From JAZUCT01 sp045639255 (GTDB taxonomy: Bacteria > Bacillota > Clostridia > Christensenellales > UBA1242), in the NCBI GenBank assembly GCA_045639255.1, contig JAZUCT010000007.1, forward strand, positions 1 through 60,440: a stretch of 60,440 nucleotides of DNA. The letters are read 5' to 3'. A model generated the notes under the pieces. The model saw nothing but the letters and a program-made list of their open reading frames with translations. It did no database searches and had not been told where the DNA came from. Within the stretch, counting starts at the first letter, position 1. Each line of letters starts with the position of its first letter. The position numbers and the translations under genes are program-made. Below, one piece after another: positions 52,845 to 60,440 of this stretch.

Positions 52845-54249
52845 TATATAACCCCTTTTCTCTGTTGAATATATCATTGATTTTTGCACTTGCATTTTTA
52901 TCGCTAGATTTTAAGAAATGAGAGTAGAACTCACTTGTTGTGCTGGCTCTAGCGTGACCAGCCCTGGTTGATACAGTTTTCATATCTACTCCTGCAATTA
53001 GTTGCAGGGTGATGTTTGTATGCCTTAGTGAGTGTAATGTTACTTTTGGCAATCCTACTCGCTCTAATATTACATGCAACCATTTCACATACATTGTAGG
53101 GCATACAATTCGTCCGTCGTCTGATAATAGCAATCTATCGTTGTCTTTCCATACTGCCTTTAATAATGATTGTCGATTTTGCCACCATTCTCTATATTTG
53201 AGTAAATACTCAACCAGTTTGTCTGGCATTGTAATACACCTAACAGACGATTCCGTTTTGGTGCTTTTTGTATAAGTTTTGCCACCTTTATCTCTAAAAC
53301 TTGATCGTGCTATTGTCATCGTTTTATTTTCAAAATCAATATCTTTCCATTCAAGTCCTGCAAGTTCTGCTCGACGAACACCCATGAGTAGAACTATCAT
53401 TAAAGATATTTGCTTTTTAGGATCGATTTCTTTTTCTAATTCCTTTTGCAGTATCTTTGCTTCTAGCTCATTGAGTATAGGAACTTCAACCTTAAAACCT
53501 CTTATAGGTTCTAGGTATTCAGGGGAAGCATAGTTATCTTCTATGAGCCCAAGTTTCTTTGCACTTGCAAGCAGTGAACTTAATACCACTCGATGCTTTT
53601 TGATTGATTCTTTTGCATATGGTTTTTCTACTTTAATATCTTCAAAGTATTCTTCATATGGTATTTGCAATCCTTTGCACATTGCAACTGCATTTTCATA
53701 TCTTATTGGATTGCCAGCCAATGCACTTTCATATACACTTCTTTTTACTCCAGATAACTCTGTTAACTGGCGTATTTTTAGAAGTTTTGCAAGCATTACA
53801 TTTTTTAAGTTTTTTATCATTCTTGAACTATGCCTTGTAACAATATGTTTTGATATGCTATCCATATAATCTTGAACTGATACTGGGGTTATTTCGGAGA
53901 GTTTAATATCTCCGAAAAACTCCTTTATATTTTTTGTTGATGCATCGGCTATTCTATAAAAGTTTTTACTTCTATTTAATGCCAATCGCTCTAACCATTT
54001 ATCGATGAATTGATATAATCGCATAGTGTTGTTGTTTGCTTTGAAAGATGTTTCTTTACATTTTTCATTGAATTCAAATTCATCTGCAACTTGTTTTAGT
54101 TGTTTTTGAACTTGATCATCACTCAAGCCTTTTGGAACTTTCCAAGTCATACTTTTTGTTTCGACTTTGCCAGTTCTTTGGCTTTTAACTTTAACAACTA
54201 TTCTATACGATGTGCCATTTTTTAATTCGTTTTTTCTTATCGATGCCAC
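52828..54249 (-). CDS. Tyrosine recombinase (integrase) 1 of a tandem pair
   Basis: Same layout as integrase 2 and clearly its paralogue. N-terminal SIRKNELKNGTSYRI arm-binding domain (1-60), core-binding helices (~70-130), an inserted XRE-like segment (~145-205: LTELSGVKRSVYESALAGNP), and a catalytic domain with Arg in MGVRRAELAGLEW, Lys in STKTESSVRCITMP, HxxR in LHSLRHTNIT, then GHARASTTSEFYSHF holding the His and Tyr. All expected catalytic residues are present in both copies, so neither looks dead. 473 aa, GTG start with AAGGAGG six bases upstream. It follows the excisionase-like gene by 11 bases. Confidence 0.9.
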   Translation of the reverse strand: MASIRKNELKNGTSYRIVVKVKSQRTGKVETKSMTWKVPKGLSDDQVQKQLKQVADEFEFNEKCKETSFKANNNTMRLYQFIDKWLERLALNRSKNFYRIADASTKNIKEFFGDIKLSEITPVSVQDYMDSISKHIVTRHSSRMIKNLKNVMLAKLLKIRQLTELSGVKRSVYESALAGNPIRYENAVAMCKGLQIPYEEYFEDIKVEKPYAKESIKKHRVVLSSLLASAKKLGLIEDNYASPEYLEPIRGFKVEVPILNELEAKILQKELEKEIDPKKQISLMIVLLMGVRRAELAGLEWKDIDFENKTMTIARSSFRDKGGKTYTKSTKTESSVRCITMPDKLVEYLLKYREWWQNRQSLLKAVWKDNDRLLLSDDGRIVCPTMYVKWLHVILERVGLPKVTLHSLRHTNITLQLIAGVDMKTVSTRAGHARASTTSEFYSHFLKSSDKNASAKINDIFNREKGLYSGDNN

Positions 54250-54260
54250 TTTTAACCTCC

Positions 54261-54497
54261 TTAAATCTTTATTTGTTTTGCTTCGAACTCATATTCTGTA
54301 CCTTGCAGAAATGCTATAAGCGAATCAAAGTCAACAAGCAACTTTCTTCCAGATTTTAACGATCTGATTTTTTCTCCATTAGCAAGTTTTACAATGTAAA
54401 ATCTTGTAATGCCAGTATCGTTATCTTTTTCCTTTATAAGATCACATGCTTGTTGAGCAGTGCGCCAGTTAATCACTCTAGTATTTTCTAAATTCAT
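54261..54497 (-). CDS. Excisionase-like small DNA-binding protein, 78 aa
   Basis: Position directly upstream of the integrases, size and the KIRSLKSGRKLLVDFDSLIAFLQG C-terminal half (split here at SGRKLLVDFDSL, the winged-helix excisionase-type pattern) suggest an Xis that directs excision. The N-terminal part WRTAQQACDLIKEKD would be the first helix pair. The ribosome binding site AAGGAGG is excellent. A transcriptional regulator of the same fold is the alternative. First gene of the xis-int-int-117aa operon. Confidence 0.75.
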   Translation of the reverse strand: MNLENTRVINWRTAQQACDLIKEKDNDTGITRFYIVKLANGEKIRSLKSGRKLLVDFDSLIAFLQGTEYEFEAKQIKI

Positions 54498-54949
54498 TTT
54501 GCCTCCTTAAACCTGGCTCTCACTTTTCACGACACATTAAGCCGCAAAGAAATGAAAAAGTCCAGTGTTATTCCTTTAATTTTTTTATAAAAACAATATT
54601 AAGTTGTAAAAAATCTTTTTACTTGCCGAAATTCGCCCCAGAAACGCCTTACATTTCGCTATTTGTCTTACATTTGAGATTTGTTTGCTTAAACATAAAA
54701 CTCGCCACAGGTTGCGAATTATTGTAAATAATTTGATTTTCTTTTGATTTATTTGTTTTTTCAAATAAACCTTATAGTAATAAAAAATACTAGCAGATAT
54801 TTTCTACTAGTATTAAAAACTACTATTTTGATTTTTGATTACGCGAAAGTTTGTGCGTGATTGCCGCCCCGCTCATTAGGGGTGAACTCGTAGAGATTTA
54901 GATCCCCCTGGGGTGTAGTAATAGCATATTATCTCTATATACCTTTTTG
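54498..54949. other. Non-coding region between the integrase operon and the primase gene
   Basis: No credible gene. It holds two CTTACATTT repeats 19 bp apart (54648-54656, 54667-54675), an AATACTAG / CTAGTATT inverted repeat (about 54785-54815), and G/C-rich short palindromes (CCCCGCTCATTAGGGG near 54877-54892, CCCCCTGGGG near 54904-54913) that stand out in the A/T background. It leads into the iteron-like repeats at 54950. It probably includes the promoter of the excisionase-integrase operon and perhaps arm-binding sites or an origin. Confidence 0.5.
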
Positions 54950-55012
54950 ATGTTATTAATGTTATTGATGTTATTTTAATTGTCCCCGTAACATCAATAA
55001 CAAGAATAACAT
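54950..55012. repeat. Iteron-like repeats in a 24-bp inverted repeat; candidate replication origin
   Basis: Three tandem 9-mers ATGTTATTN (54950-54958, 54959-54967, 54968-54976) face an inverted set at 54989-55012. The 24-base arms (54950-54973 and 54989-55012) match except at two positions, with a 15-base centre including TCCCCG. It lies directly after the primase-helicase stop. Not T-tract-terminated, so not a standard terminator. Confidence 0.6.
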
Positions 55013-55016
55013 GTAT

Positions 55017-57017
55017 CTAATATATAGAGGTTTCTTCTCGCTTTTTCGCTATATAATAAAAACGGTGAGACCTACCATTAGTCCCACCATTAGGATTGAT
55101 ATATAGGTGAATTATATTATCAATCGCTTTTAGATCAGCAGATATTCCATTAAGTTCTTTTCCAACATTTTTAGGATTTGGATTTATAGGAAATCCGTTG
55201 GGATATAACTTGCCGAGTTCTTCTATAAACTTAGTCGAAGAACCACTCCAATCTCCATTATGCATTGCTAATAAATGTTTAATAGTTATCACATAAGGAT
55301 TATTATTGTATTCTTTAAGTTTCTTTTTATGGGCTTCTTCTTCGGCTGTGCCAATCTTATACCAGGTCATATCGTCGTTTTGACTTATAGTCCAGTTATC
55401 GCACCTTATCTTTCTACCTGTAAAAGCGAATTGAACTTCTTGTTCGCCACGCTTTCTATCCAATAAAAAAATACAGTCAGCACTTGCCATAAGCCCATTA
55501 GTTCCACTAATCTTAGCAAATGGATCGCCATCTGTATCTCTATCTTTCATTTTATTGGTGTGATGAATAATGATTATTGCAATATGCAACTCATCAGCAA
55601 GTTTTTTCAGTGTGGATATATCTCTATAATCATGTGCATACATGCTTTCGCCATAGGCTGATGCACTTCGCACTTTTTGAAAAGTATCCACAACTACACA
55701 TTTTATCTCTGGATTTCGCTTTATATTTTCAGCAATATATTCCATTAATGTAGGTCTATCTTTGTCAACTTTGTCCATTGGATATATTTCGTAAGATATA
55801 AAAAAGTTGGCTGGTGCAGTTTTACCTTTCAACATCATTTTAAGTCTTGTTTGAGATAGGCTTTCATCATCTTCGAGAGCCATATACCAACAAGCATGTT
55901 TTGATGTAGGTTTATCTAAAAATTTGTCCCCGTTACTTATAGATAAACAAAGGTTTTGCACAAACCAACTTTTTCCAATTTTAGATGCACCACATATAAT
56001 GCTTAGTCCTGTAGGGAATAAATCGTTGACCAACCAATTCACGGGTTTTAATGTCATATTTGTTATTTCCTGTGCCGACTTTAAATCTCCATACGATGTG
56101 CATTTGCTGAAAAACTCGTTTCTTGCTTTTACAATATTCTTTACTAACGACTCCGATGATTTCTTTAACAAATCATTAGGGTCTTTTTCTTTGCCAGATA
56201 TATTACATATAACATATCTGATTCTTTTGGCTTTGAAATATGTTACAAATTCGTCTGTATATCTTGCACCAGTGTCATCATTGTCTAAGGATAGAATAAA
56301 CCCCAGATTCGATATTTTCTTGCCTTTAAGTGCCTTATCTAATTTTGAAACACCACCACCGCCACATATCGCAATTGCTTTTGAGTTATATTGTTCAACG
56401 CTCATTGCACATATTGGACTTTCAACAATAAATATTGGCTCATTATCTTTATCGTTGATTACATTTTCATTATAGATTGGCTCTGCACCAACATCATTTG
56501 TAGGTGGTTTCCAAAATCTTTTTTCATTAATATATCGAATTTGTCCATAATTCATTTTGCCATTGTAAGGTATTGTTACTGCCTTTTTAACTTTATCATA
56601 GCCAAGCCTATGTTTCTTAATTGTTGTAGGTAACAAACCTCTTTTAATAAAGTAATCTGTTTGATCAATGTCTTTCTCACATGCAAGCAGATACTTTTTA
56701 ATATCAATTTTCTTTTTGCTTTGCTCTTTAAAACTGAGCCCTAGGTTAAAATCTTCATTAAGCATATTTATTGCTTGGACTTTATCAACTCCTTTATACA
56801 TCATAACAAAGTCAATAACACTGCCACTTTTATCGCACCCAAAGCATCTAAATGTATTATTGTCTTTCAGTATTGATAACGACGGACTCTTTACATCTTG
56901 ATGATCTGGAAACGGACAATGGCATTTATTATCTCTGTTAAATGTTGCAAGGGAGTAATGCTCAATAACATCCTTTATGGATAAACGATTTTTAACCTCT
57001 GTAAAAATGTTTTCCAT
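55017..57017 (-). CDS. Primase-helicase (CHC2 zinc finger, Toprim, RepA-like ATPase)
   Basis: Replication protein of phages and integrative elements. A CHC2-type zinc finger occupies about residues 30-70 (KCHCPFPDH and FRCFGCDKSGSV). A Toprim catalytic region covers about 190-275 (FIVESPICAMSVE, ICGGGGVSKLD, LSLDNDDTG). A RecA/RepA-like ATPase follows, with Walker A in ICGASKIGKSWF (about 340) and Walker B in CVVVDTFQKVR (about 428). The C-terminus is element-specific. 666 aa. ATG 57017 is chosen because AGGAG sits five bases upstream, overlapping the stop of the HTH gene. The iteron-like repeats directly downstream are a candidate origin. Confidence 0.9.
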   Translation of the reverse strand: MENIFTEVKNRLSIKDVIEHYSLATFNRDNKCHCPFPDHQDVKSPSLSILKDNNTFRCFGCDKSGSVIDFVMMYKGVDKVQAINMLNEDFNLGLSFKEQSKKKIDIKKYLLACEKDIDQTDYFIKRGLLPTTIKKHRLGYDKVKKAVTIPYNGKMNYGQIRYINEKRFWKPPTNDVGAEPIYNENVINDKDNEPIFIVESPICAMSVEQYNSKAIAICGGGGVSKLDKALKGKKISNLGFILSLDNDDTGARYTDEFVTYFKAKRIRYVICNISGKEKDPNDLLKKSSESLVKNIVKARNEFFSKCTSYGDLKSAQEITNMTLKPVNWLVNDLFPTGLSIICGASKIGKSWFVQNLCLSISNGDKFLDKPTSKHACWYMALEDDESLSQTRLKMMLKGKTAPANFFISYEIYPMDKVDKDRPTLMEYIAENIKRNPEIKCVVVDTFQKVRSASAYGESMYAHDYRDISTLKKLADELHIAIIIIHHTNKMKDRDTDGDPFAKISGTNGLMASADCIFLLDRKRGEQEVQFAFTGRKIRCDNWTISQNDDMTWYKIGTAEEEAHKKKLKEYNNNPYVITIKHLLAMHNGDWSGSSTKFIEELGKLYPNGFPINPNPKNVGKELNGISADLKAIDNIIHLYINPNGGTNGRSHRFYYIAKKREETSIY

Positions 57018-57025
57018 AATCACTC

Positions 57026-57208
57026 CTAGTTATTTTGTTCTTTTATCCACTTTTGCAATAAATCGTAGTGAACAACGATTCTTCCACAAACTCGCTTTGC
57101 AGGGTAGAACTCTTTATCGTTTGCAAGTTTGTAGGCTGATGTCATTCCAATACCAAGCAACTGAGCCATCTCTTGGATTGAAATACACATTCTTTCTTTT
57201 TGCTCCAT
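57026..57208 (-). CDS. Small HTH (excisionase/AlpA-type) protein, 60 aa
   Basis: Winged-helix HTH_17-type protein: CISIQEMAQLLGIGMTSAYK (about residues 9-28) is the HTH, and KRVCGRIVVHYDLLQKWI the wing with recognition strand. Size and fold match AlpA/excisionase-like regulators of satellites. It precedes the primase gene with its stop inside the primase ribosome binding site, so they form one operon. AAAGGAGGTG is its ribosome binding site. It may regulate its own operon through the palindrome at 57286-57319. Confidence 0.82.
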   Translation of the reverse strand: MEQKERMCISIQEMAQLLGIGMTSAYKLANDKEFYPAKRVCGRIVVHYDLLQKWIKEQNN

Positions 57209-57232
57209 AATCGCACCTCCTTTTAGACATGA

Positions 57233-57258
57233 AAAAAGAGAGAACTAAATTCTCCCTT
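57233..57258 (-). promoter_or_regulatory. Possible attenuator hairpin in the HTH-primase leader
   Basis: On the minus strand GGGAGAA-TTTAG-TTCTC pairs (with G-U at the base) and is followed by a T-rich run before the ribosome binding site. It lies between the promoter and the first gene, so it could stop part of the transcription. The stem is short. Confidence 0.35.
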
Positions 57259-57285
57259 TTTGCGATGTCGATATTAAATTTTTGA

Positions 57286-57319
57286 TAGTGCAAAATTCAC
57301 AAGTTTTTTACACTATCTA
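57286..57319. promoter_or_regulatory. Operator-like palindrome of the HTH-primase operon
   Basis: GATAGTGCAAAA and TTTTACACTATC are 12-bp arms with one mismatch around a ten-base centre. The site lies just downstream of TATAAT (minus strand 57332-57327), suited to repression. CACTATT recurs near the next gene's promoter (about 58175-58205). Confidence 0.55.
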
Positions 57320-57399
57320 TATATATTATAATTTTTAGAGCGATTTTGTATCTTTTTTGTAACCTTGAAAAATCAAAATAAATCAAAAAAATCAAAACT

Positions 57400-58155
57400 T
57401 TAATTATCGTTTTTGCCAGGTTTTTCCTGGAGATTTTGATTTTCGAAAACAAATGGTTCTAGCTCGGCTGATTCAAACTCGAAAGTAGCAGGTTTAAGAT
57501 CATTAATTAATTCAGCCAACTGTTGTCTCATTGTATCCAAATCGTTAGGATCTTGAGAGAATGGACGCCCAGTAAATTGTTCGAAAGTTACATCTGCAAC
57601 TTTCATTTTGTAGGCATTATTTGACAAACATTCTATGTAAATTGAAAATAGTTCGGTTTTTGCTTTTTGCAATTTTTTTATTGTCCAACCCTGTGCTTTA
57701 TATTTGTTAACGAACTTTCTCATTGATAATTTATTTATGTAAAGCTCACCTAAAACTAACTTATATTTTCCAAGGTCAGTTTTTCTTGTACACCAATTTA
57801 TAAAGGTTAAGTTCTTTTTTACAAATTCAAATTCGGGAGGTAGGATTCCCCAGTATTTTTTAAGTTCTATTGAGCGCTTGTATCTATGATTATCTCTCTT
57901 GAGATTTTTTAAGATATATCTTGCTTTCATCATAAAATAATATGGATAATCCGCAAGATCTTCATCGTTTGTATAGAATTCCCACTCTGCAAGATCTCTA
58001 AACATCATTTGTCTATTATCTTCTTTAATTTCAGGTTTAAAGTGAGCAGAGCTGTTCGCCTCTAACTCTAAAACAGACTTATAATAAATAGAAGCATCTT
58101 TAACTTCTTTTACCTTTTTAATTTTATCAATACCTAATGTTGTGTACTTTTCCAT
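57400..58155 (-). CDS. Uncharacterised element protein, 251 aa
   Basis: No family recognised. Lys-rich, mainly helical; a basic central part (MMKARYILKNLKRDNHRYKR and KKYWGILPPEFEF) and an acidic C-terminus (DLKPATFEFESAELEPFVFE). It could bind nucleic acid through the basic middle. ATG 58155 has GAGGT four bases upstream. A TATAAT box (minus strand about 58165-58170) lies directly before, so its leader is very short. Sits between the replication module and the nuclease cluster, on the same strand. Confidence 0.7.
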   Translation of the reverse strand: MEKYTTLGIDKIKKVKEVKDASIYYKSVLELEANSSAHFKPEIKEDNRQMMFRDLAEWEFYTNDEDLADYPYYFMMKARYILKNLKRDNHRYKRSIELKKYWGILPPEFEFVKKNLTFINWCTRKTDLGKYKLVLGELYINKLSMRKFVNKYKAQGWTIKKLQKAKTELFSIYIECLSNNAYKMKVADVTFEQFTGRPFSQDPNDLDTMRQQLAELINDLKPATFEFESAELEPFVFENQNLQEKPGKNDN

Positions 58156-58221
58156 AATAACCTCAAAATCATTATAACACATAATATCATGAATAGTGTA
58201 GGTTTAATGTTAAATAAATAA

Positions 58222-58249
58222 AAAAGAACGGATTAATTAGTCCGTTCTA
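58222..58249 (-). terminator. Terminator of the nuclease cluster
   Basis: AGAACGGA / TCCGTTCT hairpin with an eight-base loop, followed on the minus strand by TTTTTTA, right after the HNH gene stop. Confidence 0.8.
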
Positions 58250-58253
58250 AATA

Positions 58254-59510
58254 TTATCTATTGTACGATACTGCCAATTTTGTTAGAATTCCATTATAAT
58301 CATTTTCCTCAACTAATTCATAAGAATCATCATCTAAACCTGTTTTAAGCACATACAAAAACTTTCCAAATTCATAAATTCTAAATTCAGCTTCTTGAGC
58401 CAAGTTTTCTTCGATAATAGAAGTTTTTGCAACCAAACATGTATATTGATAGTCTGGATTAATAGATTGAGTTTTATTGTTTGGATGAGCTTTAACAAAG
58501 TGTTGATTTGGAGTAAGGGCAATTAAGTTTTCGTAATATCCAGCAATAACAGGGAACTGTGCCTCTGGGAATATGTGATGAATTTGAGTTGCTGGAATAT
58601 TCTTTTCTGTTTCTTCAAATATTTCAGACAAGCCTCCTCTATAAATATTATTAAACTTTTTAAGATATGCTTTAGCCTTGTTTGAAAGATAAGAGTAGTA
58701 TGCTTGATTTGGCTTATATTTAATTTGAGATACATAATCTTTTCGTGAAACAGATTTTGGTTTGTTTGCATAAATATCTCTAAAGTTATCTCTGTTATAC
58801 ATCATCATATCATAAGAGATAATATCTTTGGATATAGTTCCTCTTTCTGATCCTTTTAGGTTTCTAGCATAAGCTAATGGATTTAATACTTTAGTAAATA
58901 TTCTTCCACATTCCGTTCTTCCTGCATCAGGGTTATTTCCAGTTTTGCTACCAATGTCTGTATATTTCTTTGTAAAAACATAGAAATCCTCTTTAACCAT
59001 ATCATAACTCATCTTATCTTGCTTATTTAAGAAATTATCAAATGATGAATATAATCCAGAATCCTGTAAAACTTTTGTAATATATAAATTCAAAAATACA
59101 AGAACATTTCTCTCTCTGATCGCTAAGTGTTGTAAAATTTCTTCATTTACCACTTTATAAATATTTTCTCTTCCTTTTTTTGTTTCAGAAAGAACGCCAG
59201 CATAAGCAAGTAATTTCATTGGTTGTTGAAAGAACTTGTCATACTCATTTTCTGCAGAATCAGACTCAACATTTACTTTTTTGAAAATATTTTGTATATT
59301 TTCTACAGAATATTTACTATACCAAATATCACGAGAAGTGAATTCTACGTCTCCGTTTTCTTGATAATAATTTAAAACACAGTCAGAAATTATACAAATT
59401 ACATCCGCTGTACACTTTTGATCAATCCATCTTGCATTACCTGTTTTTCTAACATCATAATCATGGGTATTTATAAATTCTAATATATCTTTATCTGTTA
59501 AAAATTTCAT
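58254..59510 (-). CDS. HNH endonuclease, probable type II restriction-type enzyme
   Basis: The HNH core lies at about residues 312-348: TQIHHIFPEAQF (first His pair), YYENLIALTPNQHFVKAHP (Asn and second His). The N-terminal ~300 residues form a DNA-recognition-type region (TSRDIWYSKYSVENI, AYAGVLSETKKGREN looks like a winged helix). 418 aa is usual for HNH restriction enzymes. ATG overlaps the stop of the upstream gene by one base. The methyltransferase-like gene two positions upstream supports a restriction-modification system, but a defence nuclease of another kind is possible. Confidence 0.75.
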   Translation of the reverse strand: MKFLTDKDILEFINTHDYDVRKTGNARWIDQKCTADVICIISDCVLNYYQENGDVEFTSRDIWYSKYSVENIQNIFKKVNVESDSAENEYDKFFQQPMKLLAYAGVLSETKKGRENIYKVVNEEILQHLAIRERNVLVFLNLYITKVLQDSGLYSSFDNFLNKQDKMSYDMVKEDFYVFTKKYTDIGSKTGNNPDAGRTECGRIFTKVLNPLAYARNLKGSERGTISKDIISYDMMMYNRDNFRDIYANKPKSVSRKDYVSQIKYKPNQAYYSYLSNKAKAYLKKFNNIYRGGLSEIFEETEKNIPATQIHHIFPEAQFPVIAGYYENLIALTPNQHFVKAHPNNKTQSINPDYQYTCLVAKTSIIEENLAQEAEFRIYEFGKFLYVLKTGLDDDSYELVEENDYNGILTKLAVSYNR

Positions 59511-60079
59511 TAATTTCTCCTATCATTTAATAGATCTTTTATATCAAGAAGACAACTTGTTTTAATTGGTAGTGCTGAAAAAGGATATAATCCACCGTCT
59601 GGTCTCTTATTTGTAATTTTATAATTGCTTATAAGATAGTTAGTATATTGGTATCCAATAGGATACCATTTTGAATAATCTCCTCTTTTAAAAGCACCAA
59701 AAATAACAATATTATATTTGCTTAATAATGGCACTTGTCCCTGATTTATCAATCTTCTACCAAAAACATCATCATCTCTGACTTGTCTATTAATTACTTT
59801 ATTAAAATATGGCTCTGGTATGGTTTCTGTTTTTACATCATATACTAAACTTTGAATTTCGCCATCACCAGAATCAATGGTAAAATAATTTTCTCTGATT
59901 TGATCCTTGAAATTTATCCCTAAAAGTTCAGACATGGCAAATTCCCCAAGAAATCCTATCATATCTCTATCATGTTCTGTTAAATGTTCTACAGAAAAGT
60001 GATGCTTTATAAAGGGGTCTCTTCTTTTTATTTCAATATTGGCTCTATCAACCATTTCTTTAGTTATTGGTACAAACAT
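59510..60079 (-). CDS. PD-(D/E)XK-like nuclease-fold protein, 189 aa
   Basis: A plausible PD-(D/E)XK active site: E46 in FLGEFAMSELLG, then D81 and K83 in LVYDVKTET, with the usual strand spacing. The rest (about 100-189) contains a YNIVIFGAFKR strand and WYPIGYQYTN. It is short for a stand-alone restriction enzyme and may be a subunit or accessory nuclease of the cluster. It overlaps the upstream methyltransferase gene by 20 bases and the HNH gene by one, so the three are co-translated. AAGGAGA supports the ATG. Confidence 0.6.
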   Translation of the reverse strand: MFVPITKEMVDRANIEIKRRDPFIKHHFSVEHLTEHDRDMIGFLGEFAMSELLGINFKDQIRENYFTIDSGDGEIQSLVYDVKTETIPEPYFNKVINRQVRDDDVFGRRLINQGQVPLLSKYNIVIFGAFKRGDYSKWYPIGYQYTNYLISNYKITNKRPDGGLYPFSALPIKTSCLLDIKDLLNDRRN

Positions 60080-60440
60080 TTTTTCTCCTTATTCCAAAGT
60101 AAAATATTGAATTACGATCAATATTTAACGATCGTGTTCCATAATTTCTTGCAACGCGATAATATTGTCTAAACTCATCAGTTTCAAAGATTTCTAGATC
60201 TTTCTCATTAATATCTTTTGTTGTTTCCAACAAAGCAACAGAACCATCTGCTAAACAATCTTTAGGTAAAAAGCATGCTCTTGGGCTATAGGACAAATTA
60301 GGAATACAAATCACATTTGGTTTATTTAAATACTTATTAATTGCAAAATTATCTATATTGTCTAAATACAAATCGTATCCTGGCAGATCAATAATTTTAT
60401 TTGTAGCAATGTTTCTTGATCTTAAAATTCTATATTTACC
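60060..60440 (-). CDS. DNA adenine methyltransferase C-terminal part (cut by the window edge)
   Basis: The frame is open to the right edge; only the last 126 residues are visible, so the catalytic NPPY motif is outside. The C-terminal region reads YRILRSRNI, PNLSYSPRACFLP, DGSVALLET and YYRVARNYGTRSLNID then FYFGIRR, a pattern I associate with the target-recognition end of Eco57I-class type II adenine methyltransferases. Its 3' end overlaps the nuclease-fold gene. With that gene and the HNH gene it forms a probable restriction-modification cluster. The identity is inferred from these motifs alone. Confidence 0.6.
   Translation of the reverse strand, partial: GKYRILRSRNIATNKIIDLPGYDLYLDNIDNFAINKYLNKPNVICIPNLSYSPRACFLPKDCLADGSVALLETTKDINEKDLEIFETDEFRQYYRVARNYGTRSLNIDRNSIFYFGIRRKNVCTNN

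Overview
The window looks like a chromosome segment of an AT-rich, low-GC Gram-positive bacterium, most likely an anaerobic Clostridia-like member of the Bacillota, joined to an integrated mobile element. The evidence is a SpoIIID homologue, a SpoIIQ-like LytM protein, a YwmB-like protein, the YwlE-RpiB pair known from Bacillus, a rubrerythrin, TypA, and very large surface lipoproteins with GLUG, bacterial Ig-like and BspA-type leucine-rich repeats of the kind common in gut commensals. UGA reads as stop throughout. The genus cannot be fixed from the sequence.

Layout, backbone part (1-49.5 kb). 0.1-1.7 kb is a three-gene operon of two small membrane proteins and a LURP-one-related protein. 1.7-4.6 kb (minus strand) carries rpiB, a YwlE-type arginine phosphatase, a membrane protein, a 55-aa coiled-coil protein and deoB. 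RpiB and DeoB connect nucleoside ribose to the pentose phosphate pool. 4.8-6.0 kb is a Y-family polymerase behind a LexA-like box. 6.2 kb is tRNA-Asn with a duplicated 3' end. 6.3-10.7 kb (minus) holds rsuA, proS and a DHH phosphoesterase / helical protein / J-domain operon. 10.9-12.3 kb is an NfeD-stomatin pair, followed by an alpha/beta hydrolase. 13.4-36.8 kb, about 39% of the window, is two tandem paralogous giant lipoproteins (4,668 and 3,096 aa). 37-42 kb has a TtcA-like thiolase, spoIIID, acpP, a SpoIIQ-like M23 protein and a YwmB-like protein, suggesting a broken-up spoIID/spoIIQ/spoIIID neighbourhood. 42-49.4 kb has rubrerythrin, an orphan HicB-like protein, tmk, typA and several small unknown proteins.

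Mobile element (49.5 kb to the right edge, continuing outside). It starts at a tRNA-Arg(CCU) gene. Three copies of the tRNA 5' half up to the anticodon-loop core CCTCCTAAG lie within 0.4 kb, and only the third is a complete tRNA with its own promoter. A minus-strand operon of excisionase-like protein, two overlapping tyrosine integrases (each with an inserted XRE-like segment) and a 117-aa protein points back toward this site. Next come a 520-bp non-coding region with iteron-like repeats, a primase-helicase (CHC2/Toprim/RepA-like ATPase), a small HTH protein with an upstream operator-like palindrome, and a cargo set that looks like a restriction-modification or defence cluster (adenine methyltransferase C-terminus at the edge, a PD-(D/E)XK-type protein, an HNH endonuclease). 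The whole resembles a phage-satellite-like or integrative element with its own replication module. The right attachment site is not in view.

The observations I would follow first are the triple tRNA-Arg site (integration in the anticodon loop, apparently with tRNA replacement), the iteron region beside the primase-helicase, the integrase operon with a co-transcribed unknown protein, the nuclease/methyltransferase cluster, and the structured leader upstream of the 266-aa unknown protein.
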